From JBFKUL01 sp041635755 (GTDB taxonomy: Bacteria > Pseudomonadota > Gammaproteobacteria > Burkholderiales > SG8-39): 5,476 nt of DNA. The notes under the pieces were generated by a model. It was not told the DNA's origin. It ran no database searches and was given only the letters and a program-made list of their open reading frames with translations. The stretch is from the NCBI GenBank assembly GCA_041635755.1, contig JBFKUL010000212.1:1-5476 (forward strand), given 5' to 3'. This document shows, one piece after another, positions 5,237 through 5,476 of this stretch. Positions within the stretch are counted from its first letter, which is position 1, and each line of letters begins with the position of its first letter. A program made the position numbers and the translations under genes.

Positions 5237-5476
5237 AGGTCGATGTTCTCGAAGTAGGCGCGCAGCGCCGCGAAGTAGCGCGGGTCCTCCAGCAGGAACG
5301 CGTCGTGTCCGCCCGGCGCGTCAAGCTCCAGATACGAGACGATGCGCCGGTTGTCGAGCAGCGCACGCACCATCTCGCGCGAGCGCGTCGGCGCGAAGCG
5401 CCAGTCCGACTTGAAGGACACCACGAGGAATGCCGCCCTGGCGCGCTCGAGCGCCTTCGTCAGGTCGCCGCCGTAA
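5233..5476 (-). CDS. metX: Homoserine O-acyltransferase, C-terminal end (5' part beyond window)
   Basis: The minus-strand frame is open from the right edge (first full codon at 5473-5475) to TGA at 5233-5235, giving the last 80 residues. MetX is an alpha/beta-hydrolase-fold cytoplasmic enzyme that acylates homoserine (succinyl- or acetyl-CoA) in the first committed step of methionine synthesis. In the fragment, YGGDL opens, then FLVVSFKSDWRFAP (16-29) carries the catalytic-type Asp D24, and DAPGGHDAFL (52-61) carries the catalytic His H57. The Ser nucleophile lies outside the window. The residues that decide succinyl versus acetyl preference are not in view; proteobacterial MetX next to metW is often the succinyl type (sometimes called metXS), so the acyl donor is left open. 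The ATG at 5422-5424 is internal. The stop overlaps the metW start in GTGA. Confidence 0.95.
   Translation of the reverse strand, partial: YGGDLTKALERARAAFLVVSFKSDWRFAPTRSREMVRALLDNRRIVSYLELDAPGGHDAFLLEDPRYFAALRAYFENIDL

Noticed and set aside
4422..5366. Open frame of 314 codons on the minus strand, out of phase over metW and metX
   Set aside because: Extremely Arg/Ala-rich and overlaps the well-supported metW and metX frames.

Overview
This window is an ordinary-looking piece of a high-GC proteobacterial chromosome, roughly two-thirds G+C by eye. It most likely comes from a betaproteobacterium (Burkholderiales or a relative). That placement rests on inference from three things: the particular Xth subfamily, the AmpG-like permease gene beside a metX-metW pair, and the periplasmic DUF4124-like proteins. 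No rRNA or other decisive marker is present. Coding density is very high. I see no mobile element, CRISPR array, tRNA or rRNA.

Layout. From 1 to 372 (+) is the C-terminal end of gatB (amidotransferase subunit B). From 430 to 1673 (-) are two overlapping paralogous genes for small secreted coiled-coil proteins, convergent with gatB and divergent from what follows. A 109-bp divergent intergenic region (1674-1782) carries promoter-like elements in both directions and a perfect 7-bp inverted repeat over the rightward -10. From 1783 to 4510 (+) is a tight run pyrE, xth, ampG-like permease, with gaps of 10 and 3 nt, so probably one transcript. A 117-bp convergent gap (4511-4627) holds a near-perfect 20-bp palindrome and a GC-rich hairpin. 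From 4628 to the right edge (-) are metW and the C-terminal end of metX, overlapping by a GTGA.

Functional reading. These are mainly housekeeping functions: tRNA-dependent amidation (GatB), UMP synthesis (PyrE), base-excision repair (Xth), probable muropeptide uptake for wall recycling (AmpG family), and methionine biosynthesis (MetX/MetW). The co-transcription of pyrE, xth and ampG looks like compact packing rather than a shared pathway. I find no convincing new system. The points most worth a second look are the type of PyrE (its motifs resemble the alphaproteobacterial long form rather than the E. coli form), the tandem duplicated periplasmic proteins with an invariant cysteine pair, the dyad over the pyrE promoter, and the palindrome in the convergent gap.
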